Under the pieces are notes generated by a model. That model saw nothing but the letters and a program-made list of their open reading frames with translations. It did no database searches and was not told the origin of the DNA. A program made the translations under genes and the position numbers. This document shows positions 35,440 to 37,527 of a stretch of 37,527 nt of DNA, in pieces; position 1 is the stretch's first letter; every line of letters starts with the position of its first letter. This stretch comes from Gemmatimonadota bacterium (lineage in GTDB: Bacteria > Gemmatimonadota > Gemmatimonadetes > Palauibacterales > Palauibacteraceae), in NCBI GenBank assembly GCA_022360695.1, contig JAKSCH010000050.1:1-37527 (forward strand), written 5' to 3'.

Positions 35440-37127
35440 TGGCGCGGGTGTTCGTCGACGGTCGGAACCTCGAGACGGCGATCGGAGTGCGCGAGGCGGT
35501 CCAGGCCGACGGACACGAAGTCGAGCTCGTCGAGTCCGCGCGCGACATCGAGGGTCGGCTCGGCCGAGCCGAGGAGACGGCGCTCGTGTTGACCGGCTCG
35601 CCGGACGAACCGGTCGCGACCGCCATGCGCGGCTTGTTCGAGACCGAGATCCCGCGCCCTCCGATCCTGGGCGTGGCGGCGGACGACGATGTCGAGGGAC
35701 GCCGGAGGTTGGCCGACGCGTTCGACCTCGATGACGTGCTCGCGCTGCCGCTCGACGCCGACGAGGTTCGGGTGGTGCTCGAGGCGCAGCTCGACCGTTT
35801 CCAGCTTCAGCGCGAGACCGGCATCGTCGGTCGAACCGATCCGGTTCGCGAGATCCTCGAGCGCGTCAACATGATCGCGCCGGTCGCCAGCACGGTCCTC
35901 CTCACGGGCGAAAGCGGGACCGGCAAGGAGCTCATCGCGCGGGCCATCCACCGGCTTTCGCCGCGGCGCGGGAAGCCCTTCATCCCCGTCAACTGCGCCG
36001 CGCTTCCCGAATCTCTCCTCGAGTCGGAGCTGTTCGGCCACGAGAAAGGGGCCTTCACGGGGGCCACCTCGCTCCGACGCGGGATGTTCGAGCTCGCGGA
36101 CGGCGGGACGCTGTTGCTCGACGAGATCGCCGAGATGCCGCTCCCCACGCAGACGCGTCTCCTCCGGATCCTCGAGAGCCGGAGGTTCATGCGCGTCGGC
36201 GGCGATCGAGAGATCGAGGTCAACGTTCGCGTCGTGGCCGCGACGAATCGAGACCTTCGTCAGGCGGTCGAGGTGGGGGACTTTCGGCGGGATCTCTACT
36301 ATCGGCTCAACGTCCTGAACATCGAGCTCCCGCCGCTGCGTGCGCGCCGGGACGACATCCCGGTGCTCGTCCGAAGATTCGTAGCCGAGTTCAGCAGGGC
36401 GCACGACCGCGAGTTCCGCGGTCTGGCGCCCGAGGCGTTGGAGATCCTTCTCGGGTACGACTGGCCCGGAAACGTGCGAGAGCTCCGGAACCTCGTCGAG
36501 TCGATGGTCGTGCTCGCGCCCGGTTCCGTGATCCGCCCGGAGGACATCCCGAGCGAGATTCGCTCGAGTCGTGGGACGAGCATCGTGTCGTCTACCGAGC
36601 TCGCCTCGGTCGGACCGCGGGCGCTCGAAACGGCGACCGGCGGACTGACCGATCTGGCCGGCGCGCCGCAGCTCGAGTTCGTGTTCCGGACGCTGATCGC
36701 GCTGAAGGTCGACGTCGAGGATCTCAAGCGCGAGTTCGAGGCGTACAAGACCCGAGCTCGCCAGCTATCGCCGGCCGCGGAGCCGTTCGACGACGACTGG
36801 CCCGGGACCACGATCGAAGTGGAAGATGGAAGCGCGACGGTGATCGAGCCGGCCGGCGACCGGCCGTCCTGGCCCACGCCCGGCGATGGGCTCGGGTCTG
36901 CCGCCCCGGACGACGGCTCCAGCGCGGACGGAGCGCCCGATCCCGGCGACGACGGCGGGCCGACGATCCGCTTCCGGCCCGGGATGACGATGGCCGAGCT
37001 CGAGCGCGAAGCCATCGTCGCCACGCTGCGCGACGTGGGCGGCAACCGACGGAAGGCGGCCGAGCAGCTCCAGATCGGCGAGCGCACGCTCTATCGGAAG
37101 ATCAAGCAGTACGAGATCGACCTCTAG
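35439..37127 (+). CDS. Sigma-54-dependent transcriptional activator with degenerate receiver
   Basis: Protein of 562 aa from ATG 35439. The N-terminal 120 residues have receiver-like alternation but lack the phosphorylation pocket: FVDGRN replaces the DDE pair, VLTGSPDE lies where the acceptor Asp should be, and no conserved Lys-Pro is seen. The AAA+ domain (about 128-365) has Walker A TGESGTGKEL and a canonical GAFTGA loop (204-209), so it should engage sigma-54. A 130-residue acidic, Pro-rich linker (about 395-520), with a coiled-coil-like DVEDLKREFEAYKTRAR segment, precedes the Fis-type helix-turn-helix (NRRKAAEQLQIGERTLYRKI). Its target is unknown; regulation is probably not by a partner kinase. 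Confidence 0.85.
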   Translation: MARVFVDGRNLETAIGVREAVQADGHEVELVESARDIEGRLGRAEETALVLTGSPDEPVATAMRGLFETEIPRPPILGVAADDDVEGRRRLADAFDLDDVLALPLDADEVRVVLEAQLDRFQLQRETGIVGRTDPVREILERVNMIAPVASTVLLTGESGTGKELIARAIHRLSPRRGKPFIPVNCAALPESLLESELFGHEKGAFTGATSLRRGMFELADGGTLLLDEIAEMPLPTQTRLLRILESRRFMRVGGDREIEVNVRVVAATNRDLRQAVEVGDFRRDLYYRLNVLNIELPPLRARRDDIPVLVRRFVAEFSRAHDREFRGLAPEALEILLGYDWPGNVRELRNLVESMVVLAPGSVIRPEDIPSEIRSSRGTSIVSSTELASVGPRALETATGGLTDLAGAPQLEFVFRTLIALKVDVEDLKREFEAYKTRARQLSPAAEPFDDDWPGTTIEVEDGSATVIEPAGDRPSWPTPGDGLGSAAPDDGSSADGAPDPGDDGGPTIRFRPGMTMAELEREAIVATLRDVGGNRRKAAEQLQIGERTLYRKIKQYEIDL

Positions 37128-37419
37128 TCTCCTGGCGACGCCCTCCAGGCGGCTGATCGAGCCGGAACGCGCGGGGGCCCTGCGCGTCCCGCCCGTCGAC
37201 AGGCCGGGGCGTCTCCGATCTCCGACGTGACTCCGCCCGTTGGCCACCCGGGGAGCTGCGGGCACATCGCGTATGGGCCGCTCGCCCGGGGAGGGGGAGG
37301 GGAAGTCGGAATCCGGTCGATGCGACCGCTCGAAGGAGATCGAGGCGTCCCTCGCTCGCGCCAGCCTCGCGCAGCGCCGCCGTGGGGACCGATCGACCGG
37401 GTCTCCATGGTCGCGGCGT
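37128..37419. other. Gap between converging genes
   Basis: Nothing clearly coding was seen. A short hairpin ACGCGC (37167-37172) with GCGCGT (37182-37187) could end the upstream operon, but there is no T tract. Confidence 0.4.
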
Positions 37420-37527
37420 CTATTCAGCCCGGCCGCATCCGGCGCGGAGCGCCAGCCAGCGATCGAGGGACGTCTCGATCTCCGCCCCCGACCCGTACGC
37501 AGCACTCGAATCCTGCGGAACGAGGAG
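37420..37527 (-). CDS. Possible C-terminal end of a minus-strand gene (partial)
   Basis: On the minus strand an open frame enters from the right edge and ends at TAG (37420-37422). The 35 visible residues include EIETSLDRWLALRAGCGRAE. The composition is protein-like, but the piece is too short to assign and could be a chance frame in GC-rich DNA. Confidence 0.3.
   Translation of the reverse strand, partial: LLVPQDSSAAYGSGAEIETSLDRWLALRAGCGRAE

Overview
The window is high-GC Gram-negative chromosomal DNA. It carries a nearly complete type IV pilus (T4P) locus followed by a housekeeping block, almost all on the plus strand. The secretin PilQ with PilM/N/O/P requires an outer membrane. GC-rich coding, GTG/TTG starts, pilins with DxNDNxxxDxGE-type loops, and the order aroC-aroK-topA-xer-hslV-hslU-argF would fit Gemmatimonadota or a relative. 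That placement is inference from gene content and was not checked by any search.

Layout: 1-1614 holds the end of a polytopic glycosyltransferase-like protein and a ComEA-like helix-hairpin-helix protein. 1721-6170 is the motor block: pilB (extension ATPase), pilT (retraction ATPase), pilC (platform). 6688-10835 is a first minor-pilin operon (FimT/GspH, PilV, PilW, a large PilX-like protein, a small membrane protein). 11061-14719 holds an unknown small protein, the sensor kinase PilS and the sigma-54 activator PilR. 14998-15408 is the major pilin pilA, with a good sigma-54 promoter match upstream and a strong terminator downstream. 15605-18136 is a YfhO-like membrane protein interrupted by an in-frame TAG. 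18208-20169 is a second minor-pilin set (FimT, PilV, PilW), with a candidate c-di-GMP-type leader before PilV. 20341-24960 is pilMNOPQ, with its own promoter and terminator. 25123-37127 is the housekeeping block: aroC, aroK, topA, xer recombinase, hslV, hslU, argF, gcvT, mogA/moaB and a second sigma-54 activator with a degenerate receiver. The last 400 bases may hold the end of a converging minus-strand gene.

How it works together: PilS-PilR probably drive pilA through sigma-54. PilB/PilT power extension and retraction through PilC and PilMNOP. Minor pilins prime the fibre and PilQ is the outer-membrane gate. ComEA beside pilB suggests DNA uptake. PilB has a MshEN-like N-domain that could sense c-di-GMP.

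The most unusual structure is not a gene. It is a dispersed family of large nested inverted repeats at 10888-11054 and 26838-27136, with a decayed copy at about 6218-6404. They share a core of about 50 nt centred on CGTAGC-n3/4-GCTACG although their outer arms differ. One copy supplies the stop codon of aroK and another abuts the ribosome-binding site of the gene before pilS. Other notable points are the amber-split YfhO gene, Ca2+-loop-like motifs in four pilus components, and the candidate riboswitch.
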